Shown here one piece after another: positions 1 through 9,377 of a DNA stretch of 64,000 nt; the first letter of the stretch is position 1; every line of letters starts with the position of its first letter. The notes under the pieces were generated by a model. It worked only from the letters and a program-made list of their open reading frames with translations, did not search any database and had not been told where the DNA came from. The position numbers and the translations under genes were made by a program. The DNA is from Paracoccus albicereus (lineage in GTDB: Bacteria > Pseudomonadota > Alphaproteobacteria > Rhodobacterales > Rhodobacteraceae), in assembly GCF_024359525.1 (NCBI RefSeq), contig NZ_JAKZEU010000005.1:1-64000 (forward strand), read 5' to 3'.

Positions 1-62
1 CCCCGTCATCTCCGGCCACTCGAACGCCGTGCCGAGCTGTGCCGTCTTCTGGCACTAGGGCT

Positions 63-95
63 CGTTCGGTTGCGGCTGCGGGAGGCAAGCGAACG
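63..95. other. Imperfect inverted repeat upstream of the recombinase operon
   Basis: Bases 63-73 (CGTTCGGTTGC) pair with 85-95 (GCAAGCGAACG) at 10 of 11 positions around an 11-base loop. No T-run follows, so a terminator is unlikely. It lies about 80 bases before the first gene of the recombinase operon and could be an operator or part of a recombination site, which is inference only. Confidence 0.3.
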
Positions 96-176
96 ATGTG
101 ACGATCTTGGAGAAAGTTCCCTACACTATCCGCCCGACCGATGCCGCCATGCACCTCCAACTCAACGGAGAACCGC

Positions 177-625
<449 letters not shown>

Positions 626-629
<4 letters not shown>

Positions 630-1951
630 CAAAGCCGCCCGAAAAATCGAAGTTCGTCCGCAAGCTGAGGTGCGCAGTTTACACCCGGAAATCCTCCGAG
701 GAAGGGCTGGAGCAGGAATTCAATAGCCTGCACGCTCAACGCGAGGCATGCGAGGCTTACATCGCCAGCCAACGCTCCGAGGGCTGGGTGCTGGTCCGCG
801 ATCATTACGACGACGGCGGGATCTCCGGTGGCACGCTCGAGCGTCCCGGCCTGCAGCGACTCCTGGAGGATATCGAGGACGGGCTGGTCGACGTGGTCGT
901 CGTCTACAAGATCGACCGCCTCAGCCGCTCGCTGGCGGATTTCGCCAAGCTGGTCGAGGTGTTCGACCGGAACGGCGTGACCTTCGTCTCGGTGACGCAG
1001 AGCTTCAACACAACGACATCCATGGGGCGGCTGACGCTGAACATCCTGCTGTCCTTCGCCCAGTTCGAACGCGAGGTCACCGCCGAGCGCATCCGCGACA
1101 AGTTTGCCGCCAGCCGCAGGAAGGGCATGTGGATGGGCGGGGTGCCGCCCTACGGCTACCGAGTGGAGAACCGGAAGCTCGTCATTGACGATGAACACGC
1201 GGAGCATGTCCGCTGGATCTTCGCCCGGTTCGTCGAGATCGGGTCCTGCACGGAACTGGCGCGGGAGGTCGGCGCACGCGGCATCCGGACGCCGCGCGGC
1301 AACCGGATCGACAAGAAGTTCATCTATCGGATGCTCAGCAACCGCGCCTACCTCGGGGAGTCGGTCCACAAGGGCGACAGCTATCCCGGCGAACACGACG
1401 CGATCATCGACCGCGAGACTTGGGACAAGGTTCACGCCATCCTGCAGGAAAGCCCCCGCAAGCGCGCCGCCCGGACTCGCGCCGACACGCCCGCGCTGCT
1501 GAAGGGACTACTCTTCGGTCCCGATGGCGCCGCGTTCTCGCCGACCCACACCCGCAAGGGCGGCAGGCTCTACCGCTACTATGTCAGCCAGACGGTGCTG
1601 AAGCACGGCGCGGGGGCGTGTCCGGTCGGACGCGTTCCCGCAGGTGAGATCGAGGCCGCCGTAATCGACCAGCTTCGCGCGGTGTTCCGCCAGCCCGAGA
1701 TCGTTGCGGGGACGTGGAAGGCGGCACGTGTCCATGCCGGCGATATCTCTGAAGCCGACGCTCGCACGGCGCTGCAGCAACTGGACCCGCTGTGGGGCGA
1801 ACTCTTCCCCGGCGAACAGGCGCGCATCGTGGCGCTGTTGGTCGACCGTGTCGACATAGGCACCGACGGGCTGAACGTCGGGCTCCGCGTCGACGGACTC
1901 AGCAGCCTCGCGCGCGAGATGCTGGCCGGAGAAATGGGAGCGGCTGCATGA
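626..1951 (+). CDS. Large serine site-specific recombinase (resolvase/invertase family)
   Basis: This 441-residue serine recombinase would cut and rejoin DNA through a covalent 5' phosphoserine. The N-terminal resolvase domain shows YTRKS (residues 19-23), so Ser23 is the expected nucleophile. It continues with the family hallmarks DGGISGGTLERP, YKIDRLSRS and LLSFAQFEREVTAERI. A recombinase domain follows at roughly 175-300, with the PPYGYR and NRAYLGE signatures, then a region that usually carries a zinc ribbon, where only one cysteine (GACPVGRVP) is evident. It is shorter than phage integrases such as phiC31. It overlaps both neighbours by ATGA and probably mobilised this island, although no attachment site could be proved. 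Confidence 0.93.
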
Positions 1952-2337
1952 CCCGCGGCACGCCGGTCCCCGAGACGGTGACGCTCCATGTGCCGTTCCG
2001 CGTAGTGAAGCGCGGCGGGCGGAAGGAGATGCAGCTGCCGGAAGGCGCCACCCAGCCCCGCAAGACCGACAACACGCTGGTCAAGGCACTGGCTCGCGCG
2101 TTCCGCTGGAAGCGGATGCTTGAGTCGGGCGAGTTCGCGACCATCGCCGAACTGGCCGAGCGCGAGGGGATCGCACCCTCCTACATGACCCGCGTCCTGC
2201 GGCTGACCCTGCTCGCGCCCAACATCGTCGAGGCGATCCTGGACGGGAAGCAGGGACCGGAGATGACGCTGTCGCGGCTGTTGGAGCCATTTCCGATGGA
2301 GTGGTCGTCTCAAGTCGTACGCGGCATGCCAGCGTAG
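1948..2337 (+). CDS. Small helix-turn-helix protein of the recombinase operon
   Basis: A 129-residue basic protein whose start overlaps the recombinase stop (ATGA). The middle reads like a helix-turn-helix: FATIAELAEREGIAPSYMTR followed by VLRLTLLAPNIVEAILDG. Similar short genes commonly sit downstream of DUF2924-associated recombinases. DNA binding is inferred from the motif; it could regulate the operon or help direct recombination. The gene ends just before the hairpin at 2345-2363, marking the end of the recombinase operon. Confidence 0.75.
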   Translation: MTRGTPVPETVTLHVPFRVVKRGGRKEMQLPEGATQPRKTDNTLVKALARAFRWKRMLESGEFATIAELAEREGIAPSYMTRVLRLTLLAPNIVEAILDGKQGPEMTLSRLLEPFPMEWSSQVVRGMPA

Positions 2338-2344
2338 GACTACT

Positions 2345-2363
2345 CCTCTCGACAAACGAGAGG
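2345..2363 (+). terminator. Hairpin after the recombinase operon
   Basis: CCTCTCG at 2345-2351 is perfectly complementary to CGAGAGG at 2357-2363 around an ACAAA loop, followed by the T-rich tract TGTTTGCATTTCTTTT. It lies eight bases after the stop of the small helix-turn-helix gene and 65 bases before hsdR, so an intrinsic terminator separating the two operons is the simplest reading. It could instead be an operator for hsdR. Confidence 0.55.
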
Positions 2364-2427
2364 TGTTTGCATTTCTTTTGCGCTGGAAGCATTCTCGCAG
2401 AAGATGAGATTTTTCAAGGCTTAGTGC

Positions 2428-5178
2428 GTGCCACCGGCTGTCAACCAAACCCCCGAGCAGCTCGCCCGGGACCGGACCGATGAACGCCTGCGGGCGTCCG
2501 GTTGGCATGTCCAGGACAAGGACGCGCTCGATTTCAACGCCGGCCTTGGCGTGGCCGTCCGCGAGTACCAGACAGACATCGGACCCGCCGACTACGTCCT
2601 TTTCGTCGACAGGCAGGCGGTCGGCGTGGTCGAAGCCAAGCCCGACAACTGGGGTGTCCGCCTGACCTCGGTCGAGGAGCAATCCGAAGGATACGCCAAC
2701 GCCAAGCTGAAATGGGTCACCAATGCCGAACCGCTCCCGTTCCTCTACGAGAGTACCGGTCAGGTGACCCGCTTCACCAATGCCCGCGATCCCAATCCTC
2801 GTTCGCGTGAGGTTTTCACCTTTCACCGCCCCGAAACCCTCAAGTCCTGGGCACAAGCTCCAATGAGCCTGCGTGCGGGCATCGCGGCCCTTCCGGCGCT
2901 CAATCCAAATGGCCTGCGTGACTGCCAGATCAAGGCAATCACGAACCTTGAAACCTCGCTCAAATCCGACAAGCCCCGTGCACTTGTCCAGATGGCCACC
3001 GGCTCGGGCAAGACCTTCACGGCGATCACGCAAGTCTACCGCCTGCTTAAGCAAGCAGGCGCGCGCCGCATCCTGTTCCTCGTCGACACCAAGAACCTCG
3101 GCGAGCAGGCCGAACAGGAGTTCATGGCCTTCATCCCGAACGACGACAACCGCAAGTTCACCGAACTTTACAACGTCCAGCGCCTCACCTCGCCCTCCAT
3201 CGCGAACGACAGCCAGGTCGTCATCTCCACGATCCAGCGCATGTACGCCACGCTCAAGGGCGAGGAGCTGAACGAGGGCGCCGAAGACGAAAACCCGGCC
3301 GAACAGAAATGGCGCCGCAAGGAGCCGCTGCCGGTCGTCTACAACGCCAAGCTGCCGCCGGAATACTTTGACGTCGTCGTGATCGATGAATGCCACCGCT
3401 CCATCTACAACCTCTGGCGCCAGGTCATCGAGTATTTCGACGCCTACCTGATCGGCTTGACCGCCACGCCCGACAACCGCACCTACGGGTTTTTCCAAAA
3501 GAACGTCGTCAGCGAATACACCCACGAGAAGGCCGTCGCCGATAAGGTCAACGTGGGCAACGAAATCTATCTGATCGAGACCGAGATCACCCAAGGCGGC
3601 GAAACGCTCAAGGCCGAGCAGCTGGTCGAGAAACGCGAACGCGAAACCCGCGCGCGCCGTTGGGAAACGCAGGACGACGAACAAGCCTACGCTGCGACCC
3701 AACTTGACCGATCCGTCGTCAACCCGGACCAGATCCGCACCGTCATCCGCACCTTCCATGACAAATGGCCCGAGATCTTCCCCGGACGCAAGGAACTGCC
3801 GAAGACCCTGATCTTCGCCAAGACCGACAGCCACGCCGACGACATCATCCAGACCGTCCGGCAGGAGTTCGGCGAGGGCAACGATTTCTGCCGCAAGATC
3901 ACGAACGGGGCCAAGAACCCGAAATCCTCACTCTCGGCCTTCCGCAACGACTACTACCCGCGCATCGCCGTGACCGTGGACATGATCGCCACCGGCACCG
4001 ACGTCAAACCGCTCGAATGCCTGATCTTCATGCGCGACGTGAAGTCGAAAAACTACTTCGAACAGATGAAGGGACGTGGCACCCGGGTCATCGATCCCGA
4101 CCGCCTGCAACTTGTCACGCCCTCGGCTAAAGCCAAGACCCATTACGTGATCGTCGATGCCGTCGGCGTCACCAAGTCGCTCAAGACCGCCAGCCAGCCG
4201 CTCGACACCAAGCCTTCCATCACCTTCAAGGACCTCGCCATGGGGCTGATGATGGGCGACCGGTCCGAGGAAACCGTCAGCTCCCTCGCCGCCCGCCTGT
4301 CACGGCTCGACAACAAGCTCGGCGCCGAGGATCAGGAGAAGATCACGACCGAGGCCGGCACATCCCTCACTGCCATAGTGCGCGACCTCTTCGACGCCAT
4401 CGACCCCGACAAGGTGGAGGCCGACGCCAAGGCCGCCGGCCACCCAGAGCCCGACGATACCGCGATGCAGGCAGCGCGCGAGGAACGGATCAAACACGCC
4501 GCCAACGTCTTCACCGGGCCGCTCATCAACCTGATGGACACGATCCGCCGCGACAACGAACAGACCATAGACCATGACAACCTCGACACGCTCCTGCGCG
4601 CCGAGTGGGCGGGCAATGTGGCGGAGAACGCCAAACAGATCGCGCAGGAGTTCGAGGCGTACCTGACCGAGAACCGGGACGAGATCGAGGCGCTGGCCAT
4701 CTACTTCAACACCCCCGCCCGCCGGTCCGAGGTGACCTTCGCAATGATCAAGGACGTGATGAAGAAGCTGACCGAGGATCGCCCGCGCCTCGCCCCACTC
4801 ATTGTCTGGCGTGCCTATGCGCATCTTGACGACTACAAGGGCAGCAACCCCGCCAGCGACCTCACCGCGCTGGTGGCGCTGATCCGCCGGGTCACCGGGC
4901 TCGATGAAACCCTCACCCGCCATTCCGAACGGGTGCGGCGCAACTTCCAGAATTGGATCCTGAACCGCCACTCAGGCGCGGGCGAGAAGTTCACCGAGGA
5001 GCAGATGGACTGGCTGCGCATGATCCGCGACCACCTTGCCACCTCCTTCACCATCGAGCGCGACGATCTGGACATGTCTCCCTTTGACGGCAAGGGCGGG
5101 ATGGGGCAGATGTACGCGCTCTTCGGGGACGGGATGGACAAGGTCATGACCGAGATGAATGAGGCGCTCTCGGCATGA
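2428..5178 (+). CDS. hsdR: Type I restriction enzyme subunit R (translocase/endonuclease)
   Basis: The 916-residue motor and nuclease subunit of a type I restriction enzyme, which translocates DNA with ATP and cuts far from the recognition site. The N-terminal nuclease has Asp55 and an E69-A-K71 pair (VVEAK), fitting PD-(D/E)XK. Superfamily 2 helicase motifs follow: Walker A ATGSGKT (190-196), DECH (320-323), GLTATP (343-348) and QMKGRGTRVIDPD. The long C-terminal region resembles the EcoEI R C-terminal domain. The start must be GTG at 2428 because an in-frame TAG lies six bases upstream. Its stop overlaps hsdS (ATGA). The order R-S-(two genes)-M differs from the usual R-M-S. Confidence 0.95.
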   Translation: MPPAVNQTPEQLARDRTDERLRASGWHVQDKDALDFNAGLGVAVREYQTDIGPADYVLFVDRQAVGVVEAKPDNWGVRLTSVEEQSEGYANAKLKWVTNAEPLPFLYESTGQVTRFTNARDPNPRSREVFTFHRPETLKSWAQAPMSLRAGIAALPALNPNGLRDCQIKAITNLETSLKSDKPRALVQMATGSGKTFTAITQVYRLLKQAGARRILFLVDTKNLGEQAEQEFMAFIPNDDNRKFTELYNVQRLTSPSIANDSQVVISTIQRMYATLKGEELNEGAEDENPAEQKWRRKEPLPVVYNAKLPPEYFDVVVIDECHRSIYNLWRQVIEYFDAYLIGLTATPDNRTYGFFQKNVVSEYTHEKAVADKVNVGNEIYLIETEITQGGETLKAEQLVEKRERETRARRWETQDDEQAYAATQLDRSVVNPDQIRTVIRTFHDKWPEIFPGRKELPKTLIFAKTDSHADDIIQTVRQEFGEGNDFCRKITNGAKNPKSSLSAFRNDYYPRIAVTVDMIATGTDVKPLECLIFMRDVKSKNYFEQMKGRGTRVIDPDRLQLVTPSAKAKTHYVIVDAVGVTKSLKTASQPLDTKPSITFKDLAMGLMMGDRSEETVSSLAARLSRLDNKLGAEDQEKITTEAGTSLTAIVRDLFDAIDPDKVEADAKAAGHPEPDDTAMQAAREERIKHAANVFTGPLINLMDTIRRDNEQTIDHDNLDTLLRAEWAGNVAENAKQIAQEFEAYLTENRDEIEALAIYFNTPARRSEVTFAMIKDVMKKLTEDRPRLAPLIVWRAYAHLDDYKGSNPASDLTALVALIRRVTGLDETLTRHSERVRRNFQNWILNRHSGAGEKFTEEQMDWLRMIRDHLATSFTIERDDLDMSPFDGKGGMGQMYALFGDGMDKVMTEMNEALSA

Positions 5179-6962
5179 CGGAGCATTTGTGGGAAGTCCC
5201 TTCGTCTTGGGAATGGACAGTCATCAAGGTACTCGGGGACATCGTTTCCGGTGCCACTCCTTCAACCAAGGTCCGCGACTATTGGGACGGAGACATCATC
5301 TGGTTCGCGCCATCTGACCTCACTGGATATAGACAGAAATTCATAGCGCGCGGCGCAAAAACACTGACCGAAGAGGGCCTTGCAAACTCGTCGGCGCGGA
5401 TCATGCCCGCTGGCAGTGTGATGTTTTCATCCCGCGCTCCGGTTGGATACGTCGCTATTAATTCGGTGCCGGCTGCAACAAATCAGGGGTTCAAGTCGGT
5501 GGTTCCGTACACCGGCATTTTCAACGAATACCTGTATCACTATCTCAAAGCCTCCAAACAAATGGCCGAGCAACGCGCGACCGGCACGACGTTCAAAGAA
5601 CTCTCTGGCGCGGCCTTCGGTGTGCTTCCGGCTCCGCTCCCTCCTACCAACGAACAACGCCGCATCGTTGAGAAGATCGAGGCGATGTTCGACGAGATCG
5701 ACAAGGGGGTCGAGAGCCTGCAAGCGGCGCGCACCACCCTCAGCCTCTACCGCCAGTCCCTGCTGAAATCCGCCTTCGAAGGCCGCCTCACCGCCGACTG
5801 GCGCGCGCAGAACGCCGACAAACTGGAAGCCCCCAAAACCCTCCTCGCCCGCATCCAGCACGAACGCGACACCCGCTACAAAGCCGCCCTCGACGCCTGG
5901 CAAGACGCCCTCGCCCAGTGGCGCGCCTATGGTGAGAAGGGCAAGAAACCCGCGAAGCCAAAGCGGCCGCGGGACATTGCAGCCAAAGCAACTGACATCG
6001 GTATACACGGATGGACCATGATGCCGCTCGGCCTGCTTATCGACGAACCGGCATACGGGACGTCGAAGAAGAGCGACTACGATGGTGGTAATAAAGGCGT
6101 TCTGCGCATCCCTAACATCGCGGCTGGGGTGATAGACGCGACCGACCTCAAGTCTTCGAACTTCGACGAGGCGGAGCTTGAGCAATACCAATTGATCGAA
6201 GGCGACGTGCTGACCATTCGATCGAACGGAAGCCTTTCATTGGTCGGCAAGCCAGCATTGGTTCGACCAGTTGACACGCAATTCGTCTATGCAGGCTATC
6301 TGATACGCCTTCGCCCCATACCCGGATCGCTGGTTCCCAAGAACCTCGTCTATCTGATGATGGAGCCGACCGTTCGCGGCCAAATCGAGAACAAGGCGAA
6401 GTCCACGAGCGGCGTCAACAACATCAACGCGAAGGAGCTGCAGGAACTACAAGTCCCAATCTGCTCCGCTGACGAGCAATCCGAAATCGTCCGCATCCTC
6501 GACGCACGGCTCGAAGCCGCCGACGCACTCGAAGCCGAGATCGACGCCGCCCTAACCCGCGCCGACGCCCTGCGCCAATCCATCCTGAAAAAAGCCTTCT
6601 CCGGCCACCTCGTCCCCCAGGACCCCAACGACGAACCCGCCTCCGCTCTGCTGGAGCGGATCAAGGCTGAGAAGGCCGAAAGAGACCAAGCGGCCAAACG
6701 CGACAGAAAATCTGCGCCACCACGCACACCCAAGGCAAGGAGGCCGACATTGACCGACCTGATCGAAGTGCTCGAAGAGCAGAAAAGCTGGATCTCGGCC
6801 GCGAAGGCGGCCCAGGAGTTGGGGATCGGCGATGGATCGACCTCAGACGACGTCGAGGCGTTTTATCTCCAGCTCAAAGATTTTGTCGAAGACGGTGCCA
6901 TCGACGTTGAAAGGCGCGGTAACGAAGATTGGTTGCGCCTTGCGAAAACCGAGGTGAGCTGA
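5175..6962 (+). CDS. hsdS: Type I restriction enzyme specificity subunit S
   Basis: A 595-residue DNA-recognition subunit, longer than the usual 400-450. Two target-recognition domains are visible, one beginning at WEVPSSWEWTVIKVLGDIVSG and one at GWTMMPLGLLIDEPAYGTSK. Each is followed by a conserved helical spacer (NEQRRIVEKIEAMFDEIDKG and DEQSEIVRILDARLEAADAL) that sets the gap between half-sites. A C-terminal extension of about 70 residues (from LTDLIEVLEEQKSWISAAKA) looks like a small winged-helix and accounts for some of the extra length. It overlaps hsdR by ATGA and the following ATPase gene by TGATG, so all are translationally coupled. Confidence 0.93.
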   Translation: MTEHLWEVPSSWEWTVIKVLGDIVSGATPSTKVRDYWDGDIIWFAPSDLTGYRQKFIARGAKTLTEEGLANSSARIMPAGSVMFSSRAPVGYVAINSVPAATNQGFKSVVPYTGIFNEYLYHYLKASKQMAEQRATGTTFKELSGAAFGVLPAPLPPTNEQRRIVEKIEAMFDEIDKGVESLQAARTTLSLYRQSLLKSAFEGRLTADWRAQNADKLEAPKTLLARIQHERDTRYKAALDAWQDALAQWRAYGEKGKKPAKPKRPRDIAAKATDIGIHGWTMMPLGLLIDEPAYGTSKKSDYDGGNKGVLRIPNIAAGVIDATDLKSSNFDEAELEQYQLIEGDVLTIRSNGSLSLVGKPALVRPVDTQFVYAGYLIRLRPIPGSLVPKNLVYLMMEPTVRGQIENKAKSTSGVNNINAKELQELQVPICSADEQSEIVRILDARLEAADALEAEIDAALTRADALRQSILKKAFSGHLVPQDPNDEPASALLERIKAEKAERDQAAKRDRKSAPPRTPKARRPTLTDLIEVLEEQKSWISAAKAAQELGIGDGSTSDDVEAFYLQLKDFVEDGAIDVERRGNEDWLRLAKTEVS

Positions 6963-8593
6963 TGCGCATCGATTGGCTTTGGGTGGACGAGTACAAGAAC
7001 CTCAGGGACCTGACAATTGATTTCTCTCAGGATCACCTGATTACCGTGCTGATCGGTCGGAACGGTACCGGCAAGTCCAATGTTCTCGAAGCCCTGACTG
7101 TCATCTTTCGCGACCTCTTGATGTCGGAGCGTGTGCCATCGCTCAAGTATCGCATCGCCTATGAAATCCAGGACCGCTGGGTATTTATCGACGCTGACCC
7201 CAACCGAAAGGAGGTCTACCGAGCAAAGACAGTCAGGAAGGACGAGCATCCAGAACCCTATCCTGTCGGCGCATCTTTCGATGATCTTGAGGGAAAAACG
7301 ATCAGCAGAACGAAACTCATCGGCGAAGCATCAGAGCATCTGCCGCGCTTCCTGTTCGGTTATTACTCAGGTGAAAGCGAGCGGATGAGGGAGGTTTTCC
7401 GCGCCTACCTCAAGAACTACGACGACAAGCTGATCGCGGATAACGACCCTGGCCTGAAGCGAATGTTCTTCGCCGAGCCTGTTCACAGCAACTTCGTGCT
7501 GCTGTCGTTCATTGTGAACAACAAAGCTCAGACCGACGCATTTCTGCAAAAGCAACTTGGCCTGGAAGACGGTGGCATAGAATCCGTTCTGTTCGTCCTG
7601 AAGCAGCCATATTGGTACAATAATAAGGCGACAGGAGGCGATAGTCGCTTCTGGAACTCAAAAGGAGTCGTCCGCGATTTCTTGAGCAAGCTATATGAAA
7701 TTTCGCTCGCCCCGATTCGTATCAAGCGTCGGGAGATGTATGATGTTCGACGATCCAGAACTTTAGAGTACCTGTACCTGTATGCCAAGGATATTGATGC
7801 CCTGCGAGAGCTGGCAAAGGGAAAAACGTCGGCTGAGTTTTTCCGCGATCTTGAGAGCACACACGTTTCCGATCTGATCGACGAAGTTCGGATCAGGGTC
7901 AAACTAAAGAAAAATGATGGATCGGTGACTTTCCGCGAATTGAGCGAGGGGGAGCAACAGTTGCTTACGGTTCTAGGCCTGCTGCAGTTCACCTCCGCCG
8001 AAGAAAGCCTGTTCCTCCTCGACGAACCCGATACTCATCTCAACCCACGCTGGAGCGTCGAGTACATCCAGCATATTCGAGATTTTCTCAAGGATGACAA
8101 CGACAATACTCAATCCAGCCATGTCCTTCTGGCCACGCACAACCCGATTGCAGTTGCTGAGCTTCTGAAGGAGCAAGTACAGATCTTGAAGCGTGACGAC
8201 GAAACGCTCAACATTTCTGCAGAAGAACCAAGCGTGGACCCGATGGGTATGGGATATGCCGGCGTGGTAACGAGTGAGATGTTTGACCTGAACGCTGCAG
8301 TGGACACCACGACCCAGAAACTGCTGGAAACTCAGCGTACACTCTCTGCGAAAAGTCGCCTAACCAAGACAGAGAAAGAAGAACTCTTAGAGGCAACCAA
8401 TAAGCTCGAAGATTTTGGATTTCACTACCAGATGCGAGATCCAGTTTATACAGAATACCTACGTGCTCGTGCGGAACGCACAGCACTAGTGGCTTCCGAC
8501 ACTGTTCAAAAAGCGAAAAGTCTAGATCCAGATGAGGCCCGGAAACTCGTGGAAGGCGCTTTAACGAGATCGTCGGGAAAGGCGGATCAGTGA
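6962..8593 (+). CDS. PtuA-like AAA/ABC-type ATPase embedded in the type I operon
   Basis: A 543-residue SMC/RecF-like ATPase. It has Walker A GRNGTGKS (residues 32-39), an ABC signature LSEGEQQ (about 326-332), Walker B SLFLLDEPDTHLNP and the downstream ATHNPIAVAEL switch. This is the architecture of restriction-associated AAA ATPases and of PtuA in the Septu anti-phage system. The next gene encodes an HNH protein of the PtuB type and overlaps by GTGA, the arrangement expected for Septu, in which the ATPase controls the nuclease. I chose ATG at 6962 because it overlaps the hsdS stop. The PtuA assignment is from domain order and partner gene; a role only in the restriction complex is the alternative. 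Confidence 0.85.
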   Translation: MRIDWLWVDEYKNLRDLTIDFSQDHLITVLIGRNGTGKSNVLEALTVIFRDLLMSERVPSLKYRIAYEIQDRWVFIDADPNRKEVYRAKTVRKDEHPEPYPVGASFDDLEGKTISRTKLIGEASEHLPRFLFGYYSGESERMREVFRAYLKNYDDKLIADNDPGLKRMFFAEPVHSNFVLLSFIVNNKAQTDAFLQKQLGLEDGGIESVLFVLKQPYWYNNKATGGDSRFWNSKGVVRDFLSKLYEISLAPIRIKRREMYDVRRSRTLEYLYLYAKDIDALRELAKGKTSAEFFRDLESTHVSDLIDEVRIRVKLKKNDGSVTFRELSEGEQQLLTVLGLLQFTSAEESLFLLDEPDTHLNPRWSVEYIQHIRDFLKDDNDNTQSSHVLLATHNPIAVAELLKEQVQILKRDDETLNISAEEPSVDPMGMGYAGVVTSEMFDLNAAVDTTTQKLLETQRTLSAKSRLTKTEKEELLEATNKLEDFGFHYQMRDPVYTEYLRARAERTALVASDTVQKAKSLDPDEARKLVEGALTRSSGKADQ

Positions 8594-9369
8594 GATACAT
8601 TGATCTTGCGTTTACTAGCAGACCTGAAGCCTTTGACGAGCGCGCAGCTGCCGCGCTTGCGGACGGGCCCGCGAGAATTGATGATCACTCAAGCGTATGG
8701 CGCGACTGCAAGGATCACCTCAAGGCAGCTTCTTACCAAAAGTGCTTTTACTGTGAGTCCAAGGACCTACGGTCCGACGGAGCCGTAGATCACTTCCGAC
8801 CGAAATCAGTTTATCCTTGGTCTGCGTTCACGTTTTCGAACTTTCGGTTTGCGTGTACGTTCTGCAACAGTCTTCGTAAGGACAAAGAGACTGGGAAGAC
8901 CGGAGGAAAAGGAAACCAGTTTCCTTTGTTCGAGGAAGCCCCAAGAGCGACCTGTTGCGCAGAAGAATGCTGCGAGCAACCAAAGCTCATTGATCCATGT
9001 AGAGCGGGCGATCCTTTGGAAATCGACTTTTCTTCGGATGGCCGAGCAGTGCCAGCTTACGCAGATGAGGGGGATAAACGGTTTGAACGCGGTAAGGTGT
9101 CAATTAATGCATATCATCTGAATCACACAGCGTTCGTTGAAGAACGGAGGAAGCACGCAATTATCTTGGAGGAAAAGATAAAGGCTGCGTGCGTCGCGCA
9201 TGAAAGCTATGCCGCCGGAAATCTTGACGCGAGAACACGACTCGATGATGCAATCTCGGATCTTCATCGGGCAATCCAACCACAAGCAACGTATTCGGTG
9301 TTCGCCAGAAGGGTGCTGAATTGGCATCGAGAAAATCCACTAATCGAAGCCGTTTTGACGACGGCGTAG
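8590..9369 (+). CDS. PtuB-like HNH endonuclease (TIGR02646-type)
   Basis: A 259-residue nuclease of the kind paired with PtuA-like ATPases and also used as an effector of retron Ec78. The HNH core is clear: CFYC (Cys52, Cys55), DHFRPK with Asp67-His68, Asn84 in SNFRFACTFCN, and the second pair Cys89/Cys92. The GGKGNQFPLF segment and a second cysteine cluster (CCAEECC) are also present. The start is GTG at 8590, overlapping the ATPase stop. Cleavage of nucleic acid upon infection is inferred from the family. It is followed after eight bases by hsdM. Confidence 0.87.
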   Translation: MRYIDLAFTSRPEAFDERAAAALADGPARIDDHSSVWRDCKDHLKAASYQKCFYCESKDLRSDGAVDHFRPKSVYPWSAFTFSNFRFACTFCNSLRKDKETGKTGGKGNQFPLFEEAPRATCCAEECCEQPKLIDPCRAGDPLEIDFSSDGRAVPAYADEGDKRFERGKVSINAYHLNHTAFVEERRKHAIILEEKIKAACVAHESYAAGNLDARTRLDDAISDLHRAIQPQATYSVFARRVLNWHRENPLIEAVLTTA

Positions 9370-9377
9370 GGTAAACA

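Noticed and set aside
1-140. tRNA or attachment site at the left edge of the island
   Set aside because: No cloverleaf can be drawn and no copy of this sequence was found near the right end of the defence block.
1579-3834. 751-codon open frame on the - strand across the recombinase and hsdR
   Set aside because: It spans two unrelated genes on the other strand and has no recognisable domain.
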